The notes under the pieces are model-generated. The model was not told where the DNA came from. It searched no databases and was given only the letters and a program-made list of their open reading frames with translations. Made by a program: the position numbers and the translations under genes. From Gibbula magus (taxonomy: Eukaryota > Mollusca > Gastropoda > Trochida > Trochidae): a stretch of DNA of 64,000 nucleotides. Numbering within the stretch: the stretch's first letter is position 1; every line of letters begins with the position of its first letter. Shown here one piece after another: positions 11,769-22,300 of the stretch. The stretch spans positions 52,665,201 to 52,729,200 of the forward strand of contig OW388293.1 in assembly GCA_936450465.1 (NCBI GenBank), given 5' to 3'.

Positions 11769-12346
11769 TACACTCAACCGCAAAAGAAACGCCACCACAT
11801 ATTCAACAGTGTGAACAAGAAAATGCTGCTCCCGGAGAAAGTAGATTTTGAATGCATTCGATAGACACGTGTTGTGTAAAGAGATTCTCTCAATGTCATA
11901 CATCACCGATTGATACTTTTATTTTTATGTCAATTAAAATACACTTGAGGTGTTGGGATCGCGTTTGCAAATGGGTTTTAGTCAGGGTGTGGCATTTTAG
12001 TCAAAAGGTGTAAAATGTGGAATTTTGATGAATAAAATACATGTTGACGTAAAGAACCTTCTTGAACTTAAATTTGTTGACGCGTCTTAAATGTATGACG
12101 ACATAAAACACACAAACAACCATTGACTCTCCTATCTCGTCTTGTTGATGAGATTCGAAACGACGATTTTGAGAATTCTTAAATGTGTGTTTTTCAGTTA
12201 TATGAGCTGATAATGTTTTGAAATTTCAAGTTAAGCGTAGTTGACTTCTGAAGACATGATGTATCTCTGTTTCACTCGTGTTTGTCACTCGTGGAGTGAC
12301 TTATCTTGCATTGTGTATGGTGACGTTTTTTTTGCGATTGAGGGTA
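11769..12346 (-). mobile_element. MITE family D, complete copy
   Basis: A roughly 578-bp element with TIRs TACACTCAACCGCAAAAGAA and, at the far end, the complement of an 'AACGTCACC' continuation (right end 'tttgcgattgagggta'). The interior matches family D at 27103-27673 and 57647-58224 in reverse orientation, for example 'gagaaagtagattttgaatg'. TA at both edges suggests Tc1/mariner-like mobilisation. There is no coding capacity. Confidence 0.75.
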
Positions 12347-12449
12347 CACACTAATGTTCTCGTAATTAAATCTTTCTAGTTATAACTAAAATAAACCCGA
12401 TGTGGTAACTTTTATCTGCTGATGAAGCATATGACCTATCCATAAGTCT

Positions 12450-12625
<176 letters not shown>

Positions 12626-12957
12626 TCAATATATAAAGATTGTAAGAGTGAAATGTTTCAAGAAATATGTTACGCTCCCGCTCGATCAGGATAGTTCTAT
12701 CCACAAGACTGCTACTATTCCTTGATCCTTTAAGCACCTTGTATCTCGTTTCACTGAGGGCGGGTCGCTCTAAGTCATGTTATTGTCTGGTTATTTATAG
12801 CGCCATATGAGACAGAAGGTGTTGGTGTGATCAGGATTAATCTTGCGGGTACCCTGATCGAGCAGGAGGTTGTTATATTCGTAACTTAAAGTATCCTCCC
12901 CCTTTCAGGTCACTAGACGTTTAAATATGTCTCTCTCCACAGGGGCGTGTATCACTT

Positions 12958-13125
12958 AGAAATAGCGTTTGAAAGACACATACCTATATAGACCATACCC
13001 TATTACTATATAAAACAGCGCTTGAAAGACATATACCTATAAAGACCCTACCCTATTACTATATAAAAGGACTTTTATATAGTAATAGGGTAGGGTCAAT
13101 ATAAACGCTTTCAAACGCTGTTTCT
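12958..13125. repeat. Fold-back element with a duplicated half-unit
   Basis: Two direct half-copies ('gcgtttgaaagacacatacc' and 'gcgcttgaaagacatatacc', each ending 'ccctattactatataaaa') are followed after a 3-base centre by the reverse complement ('ttttatatagtaatagggta' to 'ctttcaaacgctgtttc'). The DNA could form a hairpin of roughly 50 bp per arm. Confidence 0.8.
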
Positions 13126-13937
13126 AAACGCGCCTGTGTCTCTCTCCTCCCACACAAAAACTCCACAAAGTGTTTTCTAAACTAGCTACTACCTTGTAAT
13201 CACATACCTGAGAAATGATCAAGTACTAACGCCCTGATAAAACACAGGTAAACACAACCCTCGAGACAGTAGCACGTTAATGTCAACGGGTAAGTTTTAA
13301 AAATATATCTAAATTGATTTCAAGTGATTTATCTGTCTCGGTAATAGAGTAATTCAAATAGATGTACTTATATCATGAAGCATTAAATTTAAAAAATTCT
13401 GTTTTTGATTATTTTTTTTACAAATAATAAACTACCAATCCTTCCAGTGGGGTACGTGTAATGATATGACAAGTTTAAAATTACGTGAGTGTTTAACAAG
13501 TAAATACCAGTTTATTGACTAACAACATGAAACTATCTGTCAGTATTTACATGCCTTATTTTTAAATACACACTTAGAAACTGTCAGTCTTTTAAGTGGA
13601 GTATTTGCTATTTAGTGTGATGATTAAACTTACTTTGAGTGCAATATTTGAAATAAAGTGTGATGTTTAATCTCACTCTGAGAGTTAATATACGTAGACA
13701 AATCTTATAATCTTCAAAGGGGGTTGGTTTTCGACCCCCCTTAATCAACCCCAACCGAAACGACCTCATTGAATTTATTTGGTTATATGTCAACTTATTT
13801 AATCTTCCTGGGAGGGAGTAGTATCGATAAATGTATGGTTTGATTTATGAATTAGAGTTTGATGAACAAATCTTGAGTTTTATTACACCAATAACAGTAA
13901 TAAAGTATATGGACGTTTACATGGTAGGTTAGATATG

Positions 13938-14478
13938 TTAAAGGCGCTGTAGCACGTCGTTCTTAATGAAATAAAGTGCTCTTACAAAAAGATAAATAAG
14001 TGTTACCAATGGCTAAATAATACTCCTCAATAAAAAGAAAGAGTTCTTAAACAAATGCACGTGGTTCAGTAAGGTTCAGTAATGTGAGTCCATTTCAAAA
14101 CCAACGGCCATTTTAAGGCGTTCACATTAAAATGGCTGTTCGAAGGTAGTGATCTGACTGATGTAACGATACCTAAACACTCAGAATGGAGTTTTAAATA
14201 TGGTACAATGATGAAATGGTCAACTATCTTAATATCTGAACTCTCAAAATCGCATGAGGCCTACAAATCTACTTGTCACATTGAAAATGTCTACAAACTG
14301 TCGCCTTTATACGTCGCACTATGTTCCTCCAATACAGATTACCATTTTCTATTGACATGGCTTCTCGGGTCGTGTAATGAGATGTTTAACCCTCTTATAT
14401 GTAACAATATATTGCATAAACTTATATTGCAAATCTGAGAAAAAATGATATGCAAAAATCGTGCTACAGCGCCTTTAA
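13938..14478 (+). mobile_element. MITE family B, complete copy
   Basis: A 541-bp element whose ends are TTAA-AGGCGCTGTAGCACG and its complement CGTGCTACAGCGCCT-TTAA. Other copies are at 787-1189 (reverse), 38377-38879 and 60155-60673. The TTAA duplications again suggest a piggyBac/Kolobok-type source. The 76-residue ORF inside is not conserved between copies. Confidence 0.85.
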
Positions 14479-15184
14479 GGATTGGCCCATAATCTCTGAC
14501 TATATCTTCTTTTAGAAAATTTAATTGTGTGTATGTGAATCTCGGCTGAATTAATCATATATCACATGTATGTCAGTGTAAACAAATGATTGCACACCTG
14601 ATAATAGTTTAATCGATGCCATTATTGAAAACTCTCTTCAAAGCATGCAGTCGCAAATTGCCAGTAAATTCGTTGTACCGTTTTGTATTTAATAAATAAG
14701 ATCAATTTAAAAACGGATTTGTATAGAATGTAAAACGTTACACAAAAATTGAAACAGGAATCACATATTGTATATCAACAATATCATTTCACATATTTAA
14801 TCTACTCAATCCTCAATGATCATAGGAAACATTTTAATAAATATTGTGAGTCAAACAAAAAAGTATCAAGATTTTATTGACGGACAAAGTGTGGTTAAAC
14901 CTCGTATTGTAGCTTATGAGAGCGTTCCATATAAGGTATGGTTACCAGCAGTAAGGGTTGTCGTCCAATCAAATTCAAAACGAAACTGTTTTGCCATTCC
15001 GGTGAAACCTATATTCGTGGTGAAACATTTGAAAGTATAAATTATACCAGTATGACAGTGATAAAGACATCGCGGTGATTCCATAGTACAATAATGTTGA
15101 AGTCGTGCTCCTACATACAATCTGAATTCGTAGTACTCTGATTAGATAAATACCAAGTCTGCGTAACAAATTCTCTCTATAATT

Positions 15185-15706
15185 TTAAGAGGCTGGCAAC
15201 GTCTCCACATGTTTAAATGTCTAACCTTACATTCCTCTGTTTTGTATAGCTACTTAATTAGTAATGACATCCCTCAATATTTAAAAATTATATTTGCCAG
15301 ATTTCGATGTTGTAACTTTAAACTAGCTGTAGAAACTGGTAGATACACAAATGTTGCATATAATGATAGGCATTGTCTATTTTGTGAAGCAAATGGTATT
15401 TATGTTGTTGAAGATGAGTGGCATGTATTTTATGTTTGTGATGCATACTGTGATATTAGAACTAAATACATATCAAAATATTTCAGCAAATCTCCTACTA
15501 TGATAAATTTCATATCTATTTTACAAAGTAATAATGCCAATATCATGAAGGATGTTTGTCTGTTTCTATACTTTGTTCATAAGAAACACAAATCTAAATG
15601 AAATATATGTTACAATGTGCTCATGTTATTCAAATAATTATGTACATGTATTTTGGGCCGGTGGCCTGTTACTGAATAAAATGTCTGTCTGTCTGTCTGT
15701 CTGTAT
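15185..15706 (+). mobile_element. LINE 3' end: C-terminal part of a reverse transcriptase ORF plus (CTGT)n tail
   Basis: The frame 15209-15601 ends with the Cys/His pattern found at the C-terminus of many non-LTR retrotransposon polyproteins: 'KLAVETGRY', then 'RHCLFCEANG', 'EDEWHVFYVCDAYCDIRTKY'. After the stop come about 80 bases and then a (CTGT)n run at 15681-15703, typical of a LINE 3' tail in invertebrates. The 5' part (endonuclease, catalytic RT core) is absent or unreadable, so this is a 5'-truncated, inactive copy. The exact clade cannot be assigned from this piece. Confidence 0.75.
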
Positions 15707-15709
15707 AGC

Positions 15710-17090
15710 TTATGACATTATGTTCATTGTCAAAGTGAGGCAGAGGCTTGAATTGTCCGATCGATTTTTATGCTTGATGGCTTATTTTAAAGAAAACTGT
15801 ATTGGCTTTGATGCGGTATAAACTATGGAATGGTAATATGATGACAACATTCAGAAATATAATTTCAAACGGACATTGGGTGTTGACATCGTTACATCCC
15901 TTTACTTTTTTTTATAGCGTAAGTGACTGGGTCGTCGACTTCAAATGCTCTTAATCGCTAGTTTTTCGATAATACAATCCTCTGTGGATGCGCAAACCTG
16001 TGACAAATCAGTACATCTCTGAATTGATTGCTAAACTCTGATTTTACCGCCGCCTCATTTCCAAGGGGCGTATACAATGTAGTATACAGTGAATAGCGAG
16101 TTCACGGTATCCTAGCAACTGACCAGTTTACTACTTGATAGTCACTGTCATATTCGAATTAAATCCTAACTGATCGCGACCAAGAACACTTCAGCAACAG
16201 TGGGCTTAGTTTATCATGCACCGAGTGAATTACTTGTCTCATTGTCTCGTTCACCCTATAGTTTGTCAATGCTCCATGTCCACATTGAACCAATAATGAC
16301 GAGACTTGTGGTGTCACTCTGGGTTAGTGGCTTCGTTGGAAAAGTGTCTCTGTCCAGTCAGCAATAAGTAGTGCATCTAATGTGAAATTACTGTCATTTG
16401 GATTTGTGGTGAAATATCACCCTGCTTTGAGTATGCAATGCCCAATAAATGAGCTATGTAAATGACCAATTTCCATTACTAAGACCCCAAGACGTGAACC
16501 TAGCTTGTACGGCGTGAAGGTTAATGTCCGAAGGGCCGAGGCTATTTTTTAAAGGAATAGAAAGTTACGGGGTCATTAACCTACTTAAATTACACTAAAA
16601 TTATTGCTCTTTTATCAAAATTGCTTTACAAAGTTAAAGAAATGAAATTTCTACAAAATAAATATGTGATGTGTAACTGAAAAATAATAGGGTGAAAGAA
16701 CAATAGGATGACGTCACAAGTGTAATTTAACTGATTAGCGGGCTCATGATACGACCTGGTTAGTGCCCTGGTTAACATTGACTCCAAGGTCATGTCCATA
16801 GACTCTACTGCAATTTATAGTTAGATGTTTCTGTACTACTAATATTCCATTTCAAGTTATTGTTGTTACCCTTTTTTTCTTCGTATATACAGTTGTACGT
16901 GCGTATTATACTGTTAATGTTTCTCCCATCCGTATCCGTCTCATCTCATACCGTATCATCTCGCCTACATCATTATATTTAACATGAGGGGATATGACAG
17001 TAAACCAGGCGTTATCTTGTCTCTTCCAGATTCACAGATTCAGGACCCTTCGCCAAGCAATCAGAAGTACATCAGCCAATTTTAGGTCCC
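15710..17090. other. 3' flank of the ATP-grasp gene; nothing else seen
   Basis: AT-rich DNA between the LINE tail and the stop codon of the minus-strand ATP-grasp gene. Its 3' UTR must lie in the 17090 to about 16500 interval, but I find no canonical polyadenylation signal on that strand there. No ORF or repeat family is supported. Confidence 0.4.
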
Positions 17091-17094
17091 CACC

Positions 17095-17845
17095 TCAATC
17101 TTTTCTCACACCACTCTCCTTCAGGATGGTGTCGTACAACAATCTCCCAACTGTCTTCCACCCAGGCTTTACTCCAGTCGCCAACTCGGCTCTAGTGTTG
17201 TATACAGTGTTACAGTTGATATCAATAACATATGCCACACCATCAGGACCATACATAAACTCCACGGCTCCGTTGTGCAGCTCAGGGGTTCGAAAAAGCT
17301 TCTTTGAGTTCTCAATCACAGGGTCGTCCAAGGTCTTGAGGATCTGAAACCTGTCTTCGGGAAGATCGTCGGGACAGAAGTTTGAGGAGAACCCATCGCA
17401 CATCAGAGCTTTACTCACGTAAATGAACTCCTGCCCAACGAACTCAGCTCTGAAGAGTCCAGAGCTTGGCGGCAGGTACTTCTGCACAAGGTACAGACCT
17501 GTGTGCGAGCCCAGTGGTTCTTTGTGTGCCTCAAACTCAGCAGCATTGTGGAACATCTTCATATCAATGCCGTGACCTCCCCGATCTGGTTTGATCACAA
17601 ATGGAGTGTCTCTGCCAAAGTGTTTTATTATAAGCTCTGTCGAAGGTTTGGACGTGAACAGGGTTGGTGGAATCTTAAGGCCACAGCTCTGTGCCAGCAT
17701 GTACTGGTACGCCTTACTGTTTTCTATCTCAATTGCAGGAAGGCCGTTTATGACGACGGCACCATGATGACGGAGCCACTTGATGATGACACGTGCTTGA
17801 TCCAGGGAGAGGGCGTGTCCCCTTGTGTGGGAAGTAGGGCTGCAT
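17095..17845 (-). CDS. ATP-grasp gene, exon 2 (catalytic part)
   Basis: The open frame continues upstream to 17895 but that 5' extension (MFRKMKRSIKKNLFF) is intron read-through: it replaces the conserved upstream domain, and the AG at 17847-17846 gives a perfect in-phase join to exon 1. The exon carries the ATP-loop lysine and all metal ligands. Confidence 0.85.
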
Positions 17846-18635
17846 CTGTTGAAGAAGAGGTTTTTTTTAATAGATCGTTTCATTTTCCTAAACACTCCAT
17901 AGTGTAATTGAATGAATGAATGAATAAATAAATTATGTTATAACTTCTTACATCGATATGGGTTTGACCATAACACCGTGACACCATAACATTATCGCAC
18001 ATTAACATCAAGCAAGTTCTTATCACATCATTCTAATCAATAATGGTTGAACATATCACCATTGCCAACAAGACATGTTACCTAGACGAATAATAAGGTT
18101 TTGATGATATTACAATCACTAAAGTGACCATTATCCCCAATGACTTTTCTTGACAATATCAAAATCACATTTAAATCGAAATCATATTAAGCCTAATGCC
18201 TATTATTGTATTTTGTCTATCTCCAAAGCAACTTGTCTTGAATGCAAACTTTATGATAATATTGGACAGTCCAGGCCTTATAATGCATCTATTTAAGCTT
18301 CCTGTGCAATAAAAACATGCAATCAATTATTTAAACGTCGAGGTGAGGAGCTTCAAAAGTAAACTTTCTTTAAAAGACATTTAAGATGACTTTGACAATG
18401 ATAACATATGTTCGTGAACTATCTAAGAAACAGTCAACAGCAGGCAGAAGGATGTGAGACTCCACCTATTGTAGAAGATGGTTTTCTCTGGCGGTGATGA
18501 CGTCAGATCCATTGACGTTTCGTCCGAGATCCATTCTTCGATGTTTATGCCATACTCTTTGACTGATTCTTCGATCTTTGTGAACCAAGTCGGGTTGTCA
18601 TGGAGAACTACAACTGTCCAATCGTTGACGCTCAT
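17095..18635 (-). CDS. ATP-grasp (RimK-like) ligase-family protein, 306 residues, two exons
   Basis: Exon 1 is 18635-18466 (ATG, ending AATAG before GTGGAG) and exon 2 is 17845-17095 (after TTCAACAG, ending TGA). The join gives NR-CSPTSHTRGH without a frameshift and a total of 921 nt. ATP-grasp signs, by residue in the joined protein: a pre-ATP-grasp segment about 1-56; 'RCSPTSHTRGH' at 57-67, the conserved Asn/Arg-Ser/Thr-Arg entry segment of RimK-like enzymes; 'VINGLPAIEIENSK' about 88-101; the lysine and glycine-rich ATP loop 'FVIKPDRGGHGIDM' about 139-152; and the metal-binding block 'VEFMYGPDG...VIDINCNTVYN' about 251-273, with E252, D265, N267 and N269 as likely ligands. About 300 residues is usual for the family. 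Such enzymes join a carboxylate to an amine through an acyl-phosphate; the substrate here is unknown. It has no signal peptide, so is probably cytosolic. An AG after a pyrimidine tract just before the ATG suggests a 5' UTR intron upstream. Confidence 0.88.
18466..18635 (-). CDS. ATP-grasp gene, exon 1
   Basis: It encodes the N-terminal 56 residues, starting MSVNDWTVVVLHDNPTWF, an alpha/beta pre-ATP-grasp segment. The donor is AATAG|GTGGAG. Met at 18635 is chosen because the sequence just before it ('tgtttacag') looks like a 3' splice site; an upstream in-frame Met at 18677 would add a hydrophobic 14-residue lead and is the alternative. Confidence 0.75.
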
Positions 18636-18699
18636 TTTCTGTAAACACATTGGAAACGTAAAGAAAAGTACACACAAGGATATTGGGATTATATCTGCA

Positions 18700-19340
18700 T
18701 CTATCTACTTCGAACAAATGAATGATTATTCACCAACAGAGAGCGAAATATGTACGTCGTTAAATCACATAATCAAAATATATAATTTGTATATATGAAA
18801 GATGCATTACGTTCAAAAGAACATCCATTTATACGGGTGTCACTATCGCGTTCAAACTAGACACTCAACACTGGATAACACCAGTGTCACGTTTTACTTT
18901 TACAAATCACATTCATTTAGCTTAATACTTAGATGTGTTGTTTTGTTGTTTTTTAATTTTTGATTAAGACAGGAGCTGTAGTAATATGCAATATTCTGAT
19001 TTCAGTTTGTGTTTAACTACTAGTTTGTGTTGAAAAATATATTACAGGATAACGTAACGAGAGTTGGTATTTAATAAATGATTTGGGAATGAACAAAACA
19101 ATAGCAAGTGTGTCTTTAAAGGTACATTAAGTGTGTTGTTGGAGTCACATTATGTCAAACGTTATGAATGGTGACAACACATCATCATATTTTGGGCGAA
19201 TGAATGATTATACAAGTCATGTAAAATTATTTGAACTTTAACCAGCACATGTGGTCTTCCGGCACGTATGAAAGCCAAATAAAATATTATGAAAAATTCG
19301 CATTCTCTCTTTAAATAAATTCACAAGCTCGTCGCCATCC
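18700..19340. other. Upstream flank of the ATP-grasp gene
   Basis: AT-rich. A 5' UTR exon and promoter are expected here from the acceptor-like site before the start codon, but no convincing TATA box or exon can be fixed. No repeat family is recognised up to about 19340. Confidence 0.35.
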
Positions 19341-19826
19341 GCAATACAAGATTTTTCAATGACTGAGCGATACATACGACCTAAACCGAGTTACAGTCTT
19401 CAGAAGCCAACTTAACTAATTTGGGAATAACAAAACATTATCTGTTCATGTTTCTGACAAATATACGTTTTAAGAATTCGTCGTTTCCGTATCTCCTTAA
19501 CTAGATGTGGTGATCAAAAATGCTCTATAGCTTGTTGTATTACATCCTTCAGTAATGATGCGTCATCAAATGTAAAAAATGTATATTTTGCCGACATCAT
19601 CATATCATCATTTTTCTTAAATATCAATCATTATGTCCAGAAAACCACGGTGACTTTAAAATTAGCAATTTCAGCACCCCATGTATGTTTGAACAGATAT
19701 ATGATATTAAGTATCATACTCTCATGAATGAAATGTTATGCTTTTACCAAATAATTCTCATCACAGACGGTTCAATAGAGAAATTCTGAGAAACACACGT
19801 TTATGAAATCGTCGTTTTGGAATCTT
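19340..19826 (+). mobile_element. MITE family D, degraded partial copy
   Basis: It shares 'aatacaagatttttcaatga', 'cttcagaagccaac' and the 'tctgttcatgtttctgaca' region with family D at 57670-57830 and 27150-27290. Terminal repeats are not clear. It is followed directly by a family C fragment. Confidence 0.55.
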
Positions 19827-19827
19827 A

Positions 19828-20166
19828 GTAAACTGCCCGGCAAAAAAATGTACACACTTCTGTTGATTTTTATTATATGCATGATTTTCAATTGCAAATA
19901 TCTCAAGTTTTCGATGTCATAATCTAAAACTGAAAAGTACAGGTGTTTATTCAGCAGTCAAAGAATACAAGACATTTTTGTTTTCATTTAAAAAAAATGA
20001 AATCCTAAATTTTGAATCGCTTCAAAAATTATTTTTGATGATACACAACTATTCATCGACATATAAGACATATTCTATTTGAAAAGTGCCTGATTTTGCA
20101 CACATTTACAACATTTTAAACATGGTAGGGGTCATTGTGGTGTAAATTTCATTTTTACCATGATAC
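19828..20166 (-). mobile_element. MITE family C, partial copy
   Basis: It begins 'aaactgcccggcaaaaaaat', a family C TIR, and continues through 'gattttcaattgcaaatatc' and 'gtgtaaatttcatttttacc', aligning with 10690-11015 in reverse. The distal third is missing. Confidence 0.65.
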
Positions 20167-20413
20167 CAGGATGTGGTAAGGTTTTAAACCCTGGTAGCCT
20201 AGTGGTAGGAAGGAACAACTGACTGTCTATTTTCCTGACTATCAGGGTTTACAGATTTACCATATCCGAGGTTGAATGGTTTCTCAATATAACCAATCGT
20301 TTTCAAGTCGAAAATGCACTTTGTTACAGCGGTACAGTGATGATCTGTGGTTAATAGAGTCACTCATAAATCATTGTTACAACTGTTTACTGTCACGTTG
20401 CTAATTATATGCG

Positions 20414-20500
20414 ATCTCTGAATGCCTCGGTAATAGGCAGAAGGCTAAATCATCAGCTCGCGTACCACAGATGTTAGCGGATATGGGTTCAAGACGCAAT
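20414..20500 (+). repeat. tRNA-like SINE head, second family
   Basis: 'taggcagaaggctaaatcat' and then 'gttagcggatatgggttcaa' followed by 'gacgc' resembles the minus-strand sequence at 58563-58637 (taggctaaaccgttagc ... ggttacgggttcgagacgc). The two are copies of one tRNA-derived family. The B box is GGGTTCAAGAC. Confidence 0.5.
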
Positions 20501-21415
20501 TTCGTGAAAAAACATTTGCAGTGTATATTCATTTATCATACAATGGATGATGTTCTCGGCAGGATAAAGGCAACGGATATTTATGGTATCCGTTGGGGTC
20601 ATATACGGATAAAGATGCAAATTACAGAGGTCAAGTGACGGAACTTCTTTTGAAAATGACGTCACAAGCATTAACATTTCGAATGCCTGTAATAACCGTA
20701 ACAGTTGTAATAGCGTAATAACTGCATGTAAATAGACATACTTCAGTCTTCATTTCATATAGATCTATATTAATTTGAGAAATGAAGAAACAAACATAGT
20801 GCAATGCATATTACGGAAACAATTATTATGATCAAGCAGTGCCAAAACATGTTCATCGCGAGTCGAAAACTACACAGTAAACAGTTTATAAATACTCACA
20901 GGTAACAAAGGCAGTTTGAGTTACATATGCATTTATCGAACGTCAATCTTCACTGTTCTATAATGTGACTTTTGTAAAGGAGATTTTAGAATTCGCTGCC
21001 TAACATTCAGTTTAGCTCTTCGTGTGATGTGTGCGTCGCCATTTGCAACCTTGCGGAAGGGAAGCAACTCTCGCCCCTTCAAGATCAAGATGGACTCATG
21101 ATTACACGAAAGGACGCGAGTTCGAATTCGCTGTCCCCATCTTAAATATTTTCATTTGAAAAACGTATTTTAAAACGAATTAAAAGATTAAAAATTAAGA
21201 TCATGCCAAAAATAACAATTACTTTCACTGAAAGCATAATTTAGGAGGCGTTATTTTGTGTCATTTTACTGTGAGAATAGCACGCAGTTCATTTGCATAT
21301 ATCAATACGCGTATTGACAGTAAAGTTCAACTTTGAAATTAATGTTGTCATGCTGTTTTGCACAAAATGAATGAAGAATGACATTGTATGATAAAGAAGT
21401 TATCATGCTCGTCTG
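20501..21415. other. Intergenic stretch with one weak tRNA-like remnant
   Basis: At about 21035-21140 a phrase ending 'gcgagttcgaattcgctgtc' resembles a B box, but there is no foldable tRNA. The rest holds nothing I can support. Confidence 0.35.
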
Positions 21416-21419
21416 TTTT

Positions 21420-21530
21420 GGGATGGTAAATATCCTGCATGAGGAATAAACACAATGTATTTAGCTCGCCAAGGCTCGCAAAATACAATGTTTATTCCTA
21501 ATGCAGGATATTGACCATCCCAAAACACAC
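21420..21530. repeat. Fold-back element
   Basis: The left arm 'gggatggtaaatatcctgca' and onward pairs with the right arm that ends 'tgcaggatattgaccatccc', around a roughly 25-base centre. The right half also occurs at 1-60. Confidence 0.75.
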
Positions 21531-21699
21531 TCTCATGATAACCTCTATATATTCATATTCTTGACAATCTTATCAAAATAAGTCTAACATAGTTTCAGAT
21601 GTTTACTTTCATATTTCTTTCACAATATATATCAGGGTTTACAATCAGTGTAATTCCTCCCGACAGAGTTTACACTTGATGATATGTCATAACATGCAC

Positions 21700-21905
21700 A
21701 GCAAAAATGACTGAGTATCCTGCAATCTGGAAACCAACTGGAAACTGGGTAATAGGAGTATCCACTTGGTATCCATCTGCTGAAACTAGGTAACCTGGTT
21801 TCCAACTAGAATCCATTTTGGATTCTATAACATGTAGTTTTTCCCAGATGGAAACCAACTGGAAACCATGGTTTTGTGTTTCATGTTGGTTTCCATTCCT
21901 GGAAA
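21700..21905. repeat. Degenerate 'tggaaaccaactggaaac' repeat cluster
   Basis: The phrase 'ggaaaccaactggaaac' and its complement 'ggtttcca(a)c' recur at least five times on both strands. It is a local, irregular repeat with no gene. Confidence 0.5.
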
Positions 21906-21938
21906 TTGCATATGTGGGGTATCGCTTGTGTGTGATAT

Positions 21939-22300
21939 ATAGAGTATTACCTGAGGAAGTTTGTCATATGACTTTTACAAGACGAGTGTAAATTTTGTAT
22001 TACCCGAGCGAGAGCGAGCGTTATACATAAATTTGCACGAGTTTCGTAAAGTCATATGACAACACTTTCGAGTGTAATCATTTTCTAATAATCCATAATT
22101 CTATTCTATTTGATTCGCGTAAAAGTAGCCAGGACACCGTCCACTTCTCTTGCCACGACAAGCTACGGTGACGTCACGAAAAATCGTTTTATGACGTCAC
22201 AGACGACGGAATAGGGATGTTGCGGTGAAACAGTGGTTGCTGGGCAAATGTGTACATGTCCTCATATCAATGATATTAAATCGATTATTTTCAACCATAT
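21939..22300. repeat. Dispersed repeat F, copy 2
   Basis: Counterpart of 2858-3250; the alignment landmarks are given there. This copy has several 'tgacgtca' sites (CRE-like palindromes), for example near 22170, 22190 and 22340. Confidence 0.7.

Noticed and set aside
17846..17895. N-terminal MFRKMKRSIKKNLFF extension of the ATP-grasp frame
   Set aside because: It lies in the intron; splicing at 17845/18466 restores the conserved N-terminal domain in phase.
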